Source: Haematococcus lacustris (Eukaryota; Chlorophyta; Chlorophyceae; Chlamydomonadales; Haematococcaceae). From it: a DNA stretch of 64,000 bases. A program made the translations under genes and the position numbers. The notes below the pieces were generated by a model, which was not told where the DNA came from, ran no database searches, and saw only the letters and a program-made list of their open reading frames with translations. Below, piece after piece: positions 23,545 through 34,280 of the stretch (positions within the stretch are counted from its first letter, which is position 1; each line of letters begins with the position of its first letter). The stretch covers positions 6,575,360-6,639,359 of the forward strand of contig JASKMD010000006.1 of the NCBI GenBank assembly GCA_030144725.1, read 5' to 3'.

Positions 23545-23900
23545 ACACTTCTCGTCCCCTGGTAGAGTGAATGGCTATGCCTGTACTATGCTGTTTGACA
23601 GTGGTGCAGCAGCCAGCTTCATCAACTGTGCTGCTGTTGAGCAGTATTAGCTTGCCAGTTATAAACTGATGCAGCCCAAGGAATTCCTTGTGGCCAATGA
23701 GCAGCCTGTGGTTTGTACGCATGCATGCAGCGTCCAGTTGAATGTGCAGACCCTGAGCTGCAGGGTTGAGCTGTTGGTGATGCCAGAGATGTTCTCTGCC
23801 TTTGATGTGTTAATGGGCAGTGACTGATTACAGTCAAATGGTGTGTTGCTAGATTATCTGGCACGTACTATTACAGTACAGTTGGCGTCTATTAAGACGG
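23545..23900 (+). pseudogene. Retropepsin-like protease remnant
   Basis: LFDSGAAASFI gives the DSG active-site motif of retroviral-type aspartic proteases, and the following sequence keeps the expected pattern up to FDVLMGSD. In-frame stops occur at about 23648 (TAG) and 23825 (TGA). Downstream to 24460 the DNA is a C/T-rich, loosely repeated CCCTACCTCTGACCCAGC region with no domain. Confidence 0.6.
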
Positions 23901-24469
23901 TGTTCAAGTGTGAGCCTGCAGCGCCCATTATGGCCCCATTTGTGCCCATGTCCTGGCAAAGCACAAGCAAGCCACAGTGCCAGCTAAGGTGGCTTACAAG
24001 TGGTTAAGAAAGGATGACCAATCTCTAATTGCCCTGATCTCAACAACCCTACCCTCTGCCTCACTTACCGTTCACCCTAACCCTCACTCTCAATCAACAA
24101 CCTTACCTTCTAACTCACCTACCAACTACCCTACCTCTGACCCAGCTAAAATGCTGTCCTACCCCTCTTACAGCTAATTTGCTGCCCTCATCCTCTCTCA
24201 TCTACCCTACCCTCTGCCCCTCTTATCAATGACCCTACCCCCACCCCAGCAAGTATGCTGTCCGTGCACCCTACCTCTGATCCAGCTAATTTGCTGTCCC
24301 ATATACCTGACCCCTACTCTCAAACTTTTACCCCACCTCTAACTCACCCATCCATTACCCAACCCCTTCTCCAGCTAATCAGCTGTCCAACATACCTGAC
24401 CCTCGCTCTCTCCCAACCACCTTACCTCCTGCCCCCACTATCAATTACCCGACCTCCATACCCCCTGCT

Positions 24470-26096
24470 GTGGCAGCTCAGCTGACAGCACTCATATCTG
24501 AGTACGACGATGTATTCGCACCCTTTCACCCCCTACCTCCTCAACCTCCAGTGGGACACACCATTCCCCTCCAGCCTGGCTGTAAGCTACCAGCCTTGCC
24601 ATCTTATGAGATGAGCCAGCCAGAACTGCTGGAGATGGAAAAACAGGTTGCAGCTTTCCTGGAGCAGGGCATCATTAAACCTTCCTCCTCTCCCTACGCT
24701 GCACCTGTCCTTTTTGTCAAAAAGAAATCAGGTGAGTTAAGGATGTGCGTAGATTATCGTCAACTAAATAAGATCACACTTAGGGATCAGTACCCACTAC
24801 CTCGAGTGGATGACCTGTTTGACAGGTTGGCTGGGTGTACAGTGTTTTCATCACTTGACCTGCAAGCTGGTTATCACCAGATCAGAATACCTGATGAGGA
24901 TGTCCCTAAGACAGCCTTCAGGACACCCAGTGGCCTATATCAATTTAAAGTACTATGCTTTGGATTAACCAATGCACCAGCCACGTTTCAACGTGTGATG
25001 AACAATGCTTTTGCTGACGTCATTAATGACTGTGCCCTTGTGTACATAGATGATATCCTCATCATGTCCAAAAACGTACCAGAACACTTCACACATTTGA
25101 GGAGAGTTCTTGAATTATTACGTAAGCATCAGTTTAAAGCTAAATTATCCAAATGTGAGTTTCTTAAAACCGCACTCAAATTCCTGGGTCACATTGTTAG
25201 TGATCAGGGCATTGCTGTTGACCCTGATAAAGTGAAGTCTATCACTTCCTGGCCTGTGCCACGCAACCTGACTGCCATGCAGCAGTTCCTAGGTGCTGCA
25301 AATTTTGTGCGCAAATTTGTACACAACTTTAGTGCTATTTCAGCACCCTTGACAGACCTAACTGGTAAAGCAGGTGCTGATTTCAATTGGCATAAGTGGC
25401 CTGATGATAAATTAAAGGCTTTCGATGCTCTTAAGCATGCTATTTCAAGAGTACCTTTACTCAAAATTCCAGATATTACTAAACCTTTTCAGGTTTACTG
25501 TGACGCCTCTTTGCAAGGCGTAGGAGCAGTACTCATGCAGGAGGGTTATCCTCTAGCTTATTTAAGCAAGAAGCTGATTCCAGCTGAAAAGAACTATACC
25601 ACTGGTGAACAGGAACTACTTGCAATTGTTACTGCATGTAGAGAATGGCGTTGCTACCTGGAGGGTGTTCCCTTCACGTTGTATACAGACCACAAACCCT
25701 TAGTAGCCTTAAAAACACAGAAGGTCTTGTCCAGACGCCAAACCAGATGGTTGGAGTTCCTCTCTCGGTATGATTTTACCATTGAGTATCTACCTGGTGA
25801 TACTAACCCTGCTGACCCTCTGTCACGCATACCTGATGCTCCTGTCAGCAACCCTGTCATGGTTATGACCAGAGGCAGGAAGCGCCTTTTGGAGGGGGAG
25901 GAAGCTGGTGTGGCGCAGCCTGCTCAGCCTGCCATTCAGCAGCTGCAGCAGGAGCCACAGCCTCAGCTGGTTTTGGAACAGCCCCTACCCCCACCTCCTT
26001 TACCTGTGCACCCTTTGCACGCTGTCAATATGACAGAGCAGCTGCTGGCAGCGTATGCAGCAGACGAGGACTTTGCCAGCACGGTGGATCAATATG
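24470..26096 (+). CDS. pol: pol part 1: reverse transcriptase and RNase H
   Basis: The reverse transcriptase shows VDYRQLNKIT, SSLDLQAGYHQI, the FGLTNAPATFQ block and YIDD catalytic aspartates near residues 192-195 of this open frame, then FLGHIVSDQG. RNase H follows (YCDASLQGVGAVL, TTGEQELLAIV, TDHKPL). The frame is open from 24470 and is broken only at 26096, where a nested element enters; on its far side the pol frame resumes in phase at 28638. The true polyprotein start is not determinable because upstream protease is damaged. Confidence 0.93.
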
Positions 26097-26100
26097 TAAT

Positions 26101-26256
26101 GGATAATCGGCGGGCCGAGTACATTATGCGAAAATAATGGACGAGTCCGAGGCGAGGCGGCCATATACACCGAGGCGCAGCCGAGGTGTATATGGCCGCG
26201 GAGACGAGGACGAGTCCATTAGATTCGCGTAATGTGCGAGGTAGAGGCGATTATCT
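26101..26256. repeat. Long imperfect palindrome at the nested element's left end
   Basis: The arms run from GATAATCG to CGATTATC. Inner parts such as GGACGAGTCC and CCATATACACCGAGGC / CCGAGGTGTATATGG pair closely. It would form a hairpin of roughly 70 bp arms in single-stranded DNA or RNA. Confidence 0.85.
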
Positions 26257-26815
26257 GGTATATCTGAAGTGCCCGCGGTAATTATACAAAAGGGCACCCC
26301 GCGGCCCGGCAATTATACAAAAGTGCTCTCCGCGGCCCGGCAATTATACAAAAGTGCTCCCCGAACTGTATTGATAGCATGCGGCGTTTGGCAACTGCAC
26401 CCCAACGATTATGTCGGGCTCGCAGCTCGCATCCCGAAGCTCTCATGCCAGGCTGGCATTATAAACATATACCCTTATCCGCCCATTCCTCGCTTTTCAG
26501 CTACCCTGTCGCATCGTAACTATTGCGGGGACCTCGCTCTTTGCCGTCTAGAGCTGGTCGGCTTGCAAGTCGCGGCTTGCAGGTTGCACGTGCAAGCCAT
26601 AATGTGTGACATAGGTCAAAGGTTAGCTCCCCGTGTCTCGCTGGCACTCCATTCCCCAGCGCAGTCATGCAGTCTAGTACCATCACCGCATCATCAGGCC
26701 GCAGGTCCGGTACATCCGTTGTGAGCTCAGGGCCGTCGAACGTGACCACACCAGCCATCACACGCTGTTGGGGCGAAGCCTTCACAAACCCGCCGTAACG
26801 ACAGCAGCAACAGCG

Positions 26816-28519
26816 ATGTTACCAATGCCGCCGCGCCGCTCTGGGCGTGTAACTGGTCAAGATGGTCAACGACAGATGGCGCCCGCAGCAGAAGCCCCTG
26901 CCACCGATGCAGCCGCTGATGCCGCAGCTCCTACTGTAGTGCTGGTGCCCGCCCCAACAGGAGTGCCTGCCCCAGCCCCTGCCACAACGCCAGCCCCCGA
27001 CGACGACGTCGACGATGCTTTACTGGCGCAGTTGTATGATGACCCATCAACAACTGCTTTGCAGCAACGCGGGGGCATGTCGGAGGCCACCAAGTTAGCA
27101 ACGGAGTCGGCTTTGAGCTCAACCTACGCATTTCGGCAAGCTACCCTGAGAGATGAAAAGTTTCAGTCCAGGCAAGGGAAAGCATGTAGAGCAATAGTTG
27201 CACATGTAGATATCATCTATGCATTACTGACATCAACTTGTAGTATCTGCCGTCTGCATCTAGCAGTGATGAAGAAGTTTCTTGGTGACGCTATCCTGGG
27301 AGCACCATCCGACAGGGCGAAACACTTTCATGATGCCTACTACAAGACCCCCAAGCTATTGTGTGCAGTCATGTCCATCTATGTGCCAAGTAGGTGATGC
27401 TACATCATACATGTTTACCCATGTCAGTTGCACCCAGCCCATCCTTGTTTCTGCACCTTCTAATGTCACAAACATGACTTGCTACAATTGCAGATGCTCG
27501 CAACGTCAAGAGCAAGGACAAGTTCAATGCCCGGTCAATATCTTTGCGCATCACCAACCTGCAGCGTGCCACCATTTTCGAGCATAGCAGGCTAAACCGC
27601 TTCACCAACATTCCGGAGGCGGAGAGGCCTAACCTGTTGGCCAAGACGGGTGTGTGGAAGGAGCTACGAGATTTGGTGGATGGGCATGACAAGGCTGCCT
27701 ATGCTGCAGGAGAGGTGGGTGGTGCAACATGCTTGCTAGTTGCTAGTAGGCGTGCTATCATCTAGGCTATTGCTAATTTTAACACATGACAATGCAATGC
27801 CAGCTCTACTCACTTTATCCTAACATTGCTATGTTATTGTGTAGGTCCAGCACACTACCAAGCATGCCAAGCTCACCACCGCTGAGGATTGGGAGCGTGC
27901 AAAGCCTCACATGGACCCCCGCAACGCCAAGGGCTTGGTGACGCGTGTGCTGGTTTTGCTGGGCTACCATCCCTGCCACTCCCATGGCGCCCTTCTCTCG
28001 CCATGCAACCTGCAACCCTACCCAACCTGCAACCCTACCCTACCCCCACCCTACCCTCACCCCCACATGGCCAGCGCGGCGCCCTACCCCCACCCCCACA
28101 TGGCCAGTGTGGCGCCCTACCCTTACATGGCCTGCGCGGCGCCTCACCCTCACATGGCCAGCGCGGCGCCCTACCCCCACATGGCCAGCGCGGCGCCCTA
28201 CCCCCACATGGCCAGTGTGGCGCCTCACCCTAACATGGCCTGCGCGGCGCCCTACCCCCACCCCCACATGGCCAGCGCGTCGCCCTACCCCCACATGGCC
28301 AGCGCGGCGCCCTACCCCCATATGGCCAGCACGGCGCCCTTCCCCCATATGGCCAGCGTGGCGCCCTACCCCCACCCCCACATGGCCAACACATCACTCT
28401 GCACCATCCACCTAGTTGCACCCTCGAGCCCCTGGGTACACAGTATCAACTTTCTACTATGCATGAGTTGCTGTGAAACAATGAGGGCGTTGGGAGACCC
28501 GGTATGCTGCTTATTGTGA
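26816..28519 (+). CDS. Three-exon gene of unknown function inside the nested element
   Basis: Exons 26816-27389, 27494-27714 and 27845-28519 join with matching phases to 1470 nt (489 aa). The N-terminal part is Ala/Pro/Asp-rich (PPRRSGRVTGQDGQ, then DDDVDDALLAQLYDD). The central part (ITNLQRATIFEHSRLNRF, GVWKELRDLVDGHD) is the most protein-like. The C-terminal third is about 12 copies of a 9-aa APYPHMASA unit. I recognise no transposase or polymerase domain. It could be the mobility protein of an undescribed element or a captured host gene. The start codon could lie further upstream (the frame is open from 26768). Confidence 0.55.
28062..28390 (+). repeat. 27-bp minisatellite coding for APYPHMASA repeats
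   Basis: About a dozen 27 bp units, some with a 6 bp CCCCAC expansion, keep the reading frame of the last exon of the nested-element gene. Confidence 0.85.
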
Positions 28520-28637
28520 TAGCAAATGAGGGCGACTATACAAACCTGGCTATGTATGTAAGATTGACACGATGAAGACCCAATATCAACCCGGATTATG
28601 AAGAATTAATTGATCCTGTATTTTGCTTACACTTCAG

Positions 28638-29991
28638 ATATGATCAGGATAAGCATGGCTTGTATCGCACCAAAGGCAAGAACCAGATAGTGGTTTCTAA
28701 TTGCCAACAGCTCAAAGCCAGGATATTGGTGGAGATGCATGATGCACAGTTTGCAGGCCATGTGGGGATCACCAAGACGCTGGAGCGTATCTCCAGGATA
28801 TTCTGGTGGCCACGTATGAGATCTGAAGTACGTCACTATGTGAGTAACTGTGATGCATGCCAGCGCAACAAGTCTGTGAATACCAGACCTGGTGGATTGC
28901 TTACACCACTGGCCATACCCTATGACAGATGGGAGTCCATGTCTATGGACTTGATCACTAAACTACCACCTGGTGATCATGGCTTTGATGCCATTGCTGT
29001 TTTTGTGGATAGGCTGTCTAAGATGGTACACTTTGTGCCCTGCCGTGAGTCTATGAATGCTGAGGGCTTTGCCCGTCTATTCATTGACAATGTGTTTAAA
29101 CATCATGGAGTGCCCAGAGAAATAATCTCTGATAGGGGCTCTCACTTTACTAATCATTTCTGGGCGTCAGTTATGGCCATTCTTGGTGTAAAAGAATGTA
29201 AATCCAGCGCTTACCATCCTGAGTCTGATGGTCAAACAGAAAGGTATAATCGTACCTTGGAGGAAATGCTTCGACATTACATATCCCCTGCCCAGTCTGA
29301 CTGGCCCTTCTTCCTGTCACTAGCTGAGTTTGCTGTGAATAACAGCTGGCAGGAATCCATCCAGTCCACTCCCTTCCTGGTCAACACTGGCCAGTCACCT
29401 CTGACACCGGCTCTGCTGGAGCTGCCAGGTGAGGTGTACTGTCCCTCTGCCAGGAAGTTGTCTGAATGGTGGCAGAGTAATGTCAAGCAGGCCCGCCATT
29501 TCATGGAACAAGCTCAGCAGCGTCAGGCCTATCTGGCTAACAAAGGACGCAGAGAGGTGGAGTTCAGCCCTGGACAGCTAGTGCTACTGAGCACCAAGAA
29601 CCTCAGGCTGAAGCCAGGTAAGGCTAAGAAGCTGTTGCCTAGGTTCATTGGGCCCTTCAAAGTGCTGGAGCATGTAGGTCCTGTTGCTGTGCGCCTGGAC
29701 CTGCCTCCTGCCATGGCACGCATGCACCCTGTGTTCCATGTTGCTCTGTTGAGACCCTACACAAGTGAGCATCCTCATTTGCCTCCTCCTGTGGATTGGT
29801 TGGATGAGGCGCCTCTGTATGAGGTTGAGAAGTTGCTCGCCCATCGTGGTGTCCGTGCTGGTAGAGCACGTGGCTACTTGGTCAAGTGGCTGGGTTATGA
29901 TGACTCTTACAACACATGGGAGCCAAGGAATAACCTTGTGAACTGCCAAGAAGTGTTGACTGCATATAATGCAGTGCATGGTTTGTCTTAG
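28638..29991 (+). CDS. pol: pol part 2: integrase with C-terminal chromodomain
   Basis: The frame continues that of 24470-26096 after the inserted element. The zinc-binding part (HDAQFAGHVG, CDACQRN) is followed by the catalytic core with MDLITKLP, ISDRGSHFTNHFW and YHPESDGQTERYNR, which supply the D,D,E residues. The GPFKVLEHVG block and MHPVFHVALLRPY lead into a chromodomain (YLVKWLGYDDSYNTWEP) in the last 55 residues, the feature that defines chromoviruses and, in known members, directs insertion to marked chromatin. The stop is at 29989-29991. Confidence 0.95.
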
Positions 29992-30064
29992 CATCACTGC
30001 TATAGTGTTGCGAGTCCTTGTGTTCTCACGAGGGCGGAGCGTTTCCTCTTTGGAGGGGGTGGAA

Positions 30065-30273
30065 TGTAGCGAACGGCTCCTCGAAGCCTAGCTCGCCTCA
30101 CGGTACTTCTGTACTGCAGTGTGACATGGTGGGCGAAAGGGGCAGGTGGGCCTTCGTGCACACCTGCTTCAGAGGTTCGACTCCTCGGGGGAAACGTTCT
30201 AAACCCTGGCCGTGTCATGCTGTGGGAAAGAAGGTAGTTATCGGTTCTCGGCGGTGTGCCTTAGCACGCTACA
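30065..30273 (+). repeat. 3' LTR
   Basis: No difference seen from 22007-22215 on base-by-base reading. It is preceded by the polypurine tract and followed by the CACAG duplication. Confidence 0.95.
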
Positions 30274-30738
30274 CACAGCAGCCCAAGGCTCTTCCAAGCA
30301 GGAGTGCAGCAAGGGAATCAGCTCTTGAAAACAGTGAGCAAGAGGTGAGTAAGGTTGTAATTTACCTCACCTTGTCTAGGTCAGTTTGATGTTCGTGTGA
30401 ACACTTGTGAAACGCATGCCAGGCATGAGCAGCTGAGGGAAGCACACAACTGTCGTGAGCCTTAAGATTTGATTAATTAGAACTAATTAATAAGCATGTT
30501 TTGTGGTGTGTGCCCCAAGACCTTGTCTTTGTGATTGTGTGTGCAGGATAACAATAAATCACCCCCATCTCCATCACCGAGCAAGGCAGCAGCGGCGTAG
30601 AGCAGCAGCCAACAAGGAGGTAGCAAGGAGTCAGCAAGGCATGACGTGGAGTTGGACGTTGTTGTTGTGTTGTGTTGTGTGTTGTTGTGTTGTGTCACCT
30701 TGTTGTTAGGGTACCCCCCCCCTCCCCCCTAAAATCTA

Positions 30739-30910
30739 GCCCAGCCCATCCCACCCCACCCCAGCCTAGCCCAGCCCAGCCCAGCCCAGCCCAGCCCAGC
30801 CCAGCCCAGCCCAGCCCAGCCCAGCCCAGCCCAGCCCAGCCCAGCCTAGCCTAGCCCAGCCCACCCCAGCCCAGCCTAGCTTAGCCCGCCCAGCCCAGCC
30901 CAGCCCAGCC
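30739..30910. repeat. CCCAG microsatellite
   Basis: Mostly perfect CCCAG units with a few CCTAG and CCCAC interruptions, the same repeat that expands in the introns of the right-edge gene array. The rest of 30279-32070 is the right part of the hAT-type element and holds GTTGT-rich low-complexity DNA and no identifiable gene. Confidence 0.9.
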
Positions 30911-32078
30911 TGATTTGGTACCATGGGGCATAGGCAGCAAGGCAAAGTGCTTAGCAGTCCCGTGGTGAGTGTTAGCTATAGCAAGGAGGTGCGACCAGTC
31001 CTTGCTTGTTGTGCACATAGCATAGGTGGTGTGTGAGGCATGAGTCATTGTGTTGTGGTGTGTTGTTGAGGTGGTGGTGTTGATGTGTACGAGTGGAGGT
31101 GTTGTGGTGTGGTGTTGCCACCTTTTTACATCAATGCATGTGCTTGGCATCAGCGATACATGTCTTCTGTAGTGGTGTTGCAAGGCGTTTGAGCATCGAT
31201 ACATGTATTGCTGTAATGATTTTGCGTTACATGTGCCTGCTGAAGTTGAGGAAGAGGGTTGAGGCACCACGGCACATGTAACACTGAAAGCCAGAGCCAT
31301 CCCGAGGCATCCCGACAACATATTGCCAAGTGATGATGTAGCGCTGTCATAAGGCAGCTTACATTTACATAGAGTCATGCCGCAACGTAAGTGAGGTAAG
31401 GGGTGCCAGCTTGCTGACTTGTGCGCATATGCACGAATTATATGCTCCATGCACTGACATGCAAGCACTTGTGCCGTTGGCTTACGGCGTGCGTAGAAGG
31501 ACTGCCAGCCTCGCCTTATGATGTGCGTGAGTCTTTTAGGAGCGGAAAGCACAGGTCAGGTTTGGGCGGGCGCCGATCTGAGCTAGTGTTTTGCGGCTGC
31601 GGGGTGCCGGATACGCCTGTTACACCCAACTGCGTCAAAACTTTGTCGCGAGCTACTCGGAGATTCGCGCCCCAGACCGTCTCACATTTGCGGGGCCAAT
31701 GGCGGGGGTGACCGGCTACATGTCACGCGGGAAAGGAGCAGCTAGGAGCAGCGCAGCCAGTCCCGCAGCCTGTCCTTGATGGCTGGGCAGGACGGCGACG
31801 GCGGAAAGTCAGGGCCTCCCAACTTTGATGTTCTTGCATGTACAACCGGCACATGCGGCCGACTGCTCCGGGAGCAGGCCGATGGCATTAGGCCTGCGCG
31901 GCATGGCTTCAGCGCGGACTCTACTTGTGGCAGCAGCCAGCAGCTGCTTCAAAGGCATCCACGCAACTTGCCGGCCGGCACTTGTATTTTTTGATACGAT
32001 ACGTGTATTTTTGTATTATACAAAAATACGTATCGGTATCGATACACGTATCTTGTATTACCCATCACTGGTTACCTA

Positions 32079-33716
32079 CCTACATACTTAGAACAAGTAA
32101 TTGTTACCAACCACCAACTGCCACTAACATATTAGAACGCTCCAGCTCCATCTGACGCATGGCGCCCTACTGGAAACAACAACATTGCGCCGTCCACCTG
32201 CAGACGGTCTAACAAGCGCGAAAAAAAACAAGGGGACTAAGCTGATCTGCGGTTGGTATGTGGGCTGGGCAGCTAGCGGATAACACGCACAGCCCAGCAC
32301 CAGTGTCAGCTCCGTGAACTTCTGCTGTTGCTTCCATTCATTCGTGACTGAAGACGCATTTGCCTGCTGCTTGCATGGGGCATGGCTGTCGGGGCAGGCT
32401 CGCTCTTACCAGCCCTGGCTGACTACAGCCATTGCTACTGCTACCCATGCCCTGGCCCTGGATTTGCCCTGGTGAATTGGAGGCGTATGCTTGTGTGATC
32501 TGTGAGGTGTGAGGTGCGCGCCACTGCAGCTCTTGGCGGGCAGCTGAGCAGCGAGCCCGCCGCCCTGCAGCGCTACCGGACCACGCACGGCAGCCCCCCC
32601 CTGCATAGGTGGTGGCCCAGCTGACCCAGGCGGCCAGGGAACGGAGGCTGCAGCCAGAGCAGGTGGAGGGCGCCTTGCTGGCGCTGGAGGCTGGGCTGCA
32701 GGGTGAGGTGTGACCCCCTCACTTTACCTTGCCTGCCATCAATCCTCCTGAACAGGGTGAACCCCTCCTCCTCCTCTGCCTCCTCTTCTCCCTCCCGTCC
32801 TCCACCATCCTCATCGTCCTCATCAAACCCAGTGCACCTCTACTCAGTGACCTCCATCAATGGGGCTTTCATATCTGTGGATAAAGCCCCTACAGCTCTT
32901 GCTCATACACACCCCCTTGGGAGGGTTGTGTGGGGGTTGACTTTAGACATAAGTATACTTGCTTCCTAGGTGAGGAATGCGCAGCCGCGCGCTCTTATGG
33001 AGGCGATATCTTGAGACGTAGCAAAGACGAAACTACAAGAGTCCAAGAATCCCTTTGGCCACTCCTGCGCTGCAGGGAAGGGTAGGATCAAGTTCAAGTG
33101 GTGGTTGCTGCCAGTGTCCAGCAAGGCAAAACAGCCTCATGTCAAGGGCATATTGTCCTCAAACAAGCAACAAAATCAGGTGACCACTGGCTTGACTCTT
33201 CACATCAGCACAGGTCGCTTTGACTAGGGCACTACACATGCATTGAATGTAAGGTCTCCCTGTTTGTAGGTGGACACTGCGTCACAAGTTAGCTGTACTG
33301 AGCAGGCGCCACTGGCTCTTCGCTTGTTAAGGTGTGTTGATGCTGGCACACCCCAAAGCATTGTTTGCTTGATGCTGTGTCTAAGCCCTGGTTTGGACTA
33401 TGTTGCGTGTGTATTTTGGTTAGGATGTGTGTTGACCAGGCCTTGACAACTGTGCCCTTCCTTCTTTCCACCCTAGGCAAGCTTGGCAGCACAACCTATT
33501 AGGACTCAGCAGATCTCCCCAGTGCCTTGTTTGTTTGTTCTGCTGCATGGGTGCTTTCATATGTTTACCGTAAAATCCTGTTGCACATCCTCAGACATGA
33601 ACTTCGAGAATCTTTATCTAGCAGCAAGGCAAAGGCAGGGCAGTTACAACCCTTCTGCTCGCTATTTGATGCACACACGTAAAATGGCTGTTACTCATGA
33701 TGCATCCAAGCATCGA
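32079..33716. other. Unassigned region, weak exon-like segments
   Basis: Plus-strand 32607-32700 (VVAQLTQAARERRLQPEQ) between a TGCATAG acceptor and a GGTGAGGT donor looks like a helical exon. Positions 32757-32960 encode a Ser/Pro-rich stretch. I could not connect them to each other or to a family. Confidence 0.25.
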
Positions 33717-33817
33717 GTGCCTGTCGTCTAGTGGTTAGGACAGTGCGTTGTGGCACTGGAGATCGGCTTGCGACTCCCAGATCCGCACAAACCCGGGCTC
33801 GACTCCCGGCAGGCACA
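33717..33817 (+). tRNA. tRNA-His (GUG) with 29-nt intron, copy 2
   Basis: Same cloverleaf as copy 1. Exon 1 is 33717-33753 with GTG at 33750-33752, the intron 33754-33782, and exon 2 33783-33817. The leader CATCCAAGCATCGA is shared with copies 1 and 3, and a TTTT run follows within 15 bases. Confidence 0.87.
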
Positions 33818-34024
33818 CACTCGATCGTTTTGCCTCCGGCCGTCTACGTCAGCCATGGAAGTGTGCGAACGTTCTTATGCTGTGATGTAACACGCAAGAT
33901 TCGTCAGCAAGCTTGCCTCTGACCAGGCTGAAGGGCTGGGTGGGATACGATGTAGACATGTACCTGCTGCACCCCACGCAGTGGCTATTGAAGCAGAGCC
34001 TTTGACTCCGCAGCTGCATACAGC
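33818..34024 (+). repeat. 3' body 'A' following tRNA-His copy 2
   Basis: About 207 bp, closely similar to 39970-40190, including GCCGTCTACGTCAGCCAT and GATACGATGTAGACATG. It shares only the first 20 or so bases (to TTTTGC) with body B. Confidence 0.8.
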
Positions 34025-34280
34025 CTGGGTGTCGCAGGGCTTTGGAGTCTAGCAGCTTGGTGTGGGTGCCGATGCGTAAGTTTTCTGAGCTAATGTTCCT
34101 ACAGGACACTTCAACCTCGTGCTGACATTGTTGTCCTGCTGGGCTACGCCAGTATGGTGTTGCCTAGGTGCTGCTGGGCGCCTGTGCTGGCACTATCCCA
34201 ACGCCAACACCTTTGTCCCTGCATGCCTTGCTCTGCTGCTACCTCCTCAAGGATCTAAAAGCCTCTAAGCACTCCCTGCC

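Larger units (their letters stand above)
26097..28637 (+). mobile_element. Unclassified 2.5 kb element nested in pol
   Basis: ATATG occurs at both junctions (26092-26096 and 28638-28642). Removing the segment plus one ATATG leaves the pol reading frame continuous, so this is an insertion. It has no obvious TIR and no TG...CA ends. The left end carries a long palindrome (26101-26256), then three 30 bp repeats containing GGCAATTATACAAAAG (about 26271-26360), then a three-exon gene, and the right end is TTTTGCTTACACTTCAG. The class is unknown. Confidence 0.75.
22007..30273 (+). mobile_element. Ty3-type chromovirus LTR retrotransposon
   Basis: Two 209 bp LTRs (22007-22215 and 30065-30273), identical by eye, begin TGTAG and end CTACA. 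CACAG lies directly outside both (22002-22006 and 30274-30278), a 5 bp target duplication. A TGGTTTCCGACC stretch just inside the left LTR could be the primer binding site, and GGAGGGGGTGGAA (30052-30064) is the polypurine tract. The order gag, protease, reverse transcriptase, RNase H, integrase, chromodomain is that of Ty3/gypsy chromoviruses. gag and protease carry frame breaks, and pol is interrupted by another element, so this copy is not autonomous. Confidence 0.95.
21503..32070. mobile_element. hAT-type element interrupted by a nested retrotransposon
   Basis: The left end CAGTGATGGGTAATAC and the right end GTATTACCCATCACTG are inverted copies, followed inward on both sides by GTATCGATAC-type repeats. 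The flanks are GTTACATA on the left (21495-21502) and GTTACCTA on the right (32071-32078), a 7-of-8 match to an 8 bp duplication. CAG-type ends and an 8 bp duplication are hAT hallmarks. Without the 8.3 kb LTR element the unit is about 2.3 kb, and I see no intact transposase, so it is probably non-autonomous. Confidence 0.75.

Noticed and set aside
28050..28400. CRISPR-like array
   Set aside because: The 27 bp units abut with no unique spacers and keep a coding frame. This is a coding minisatellite.
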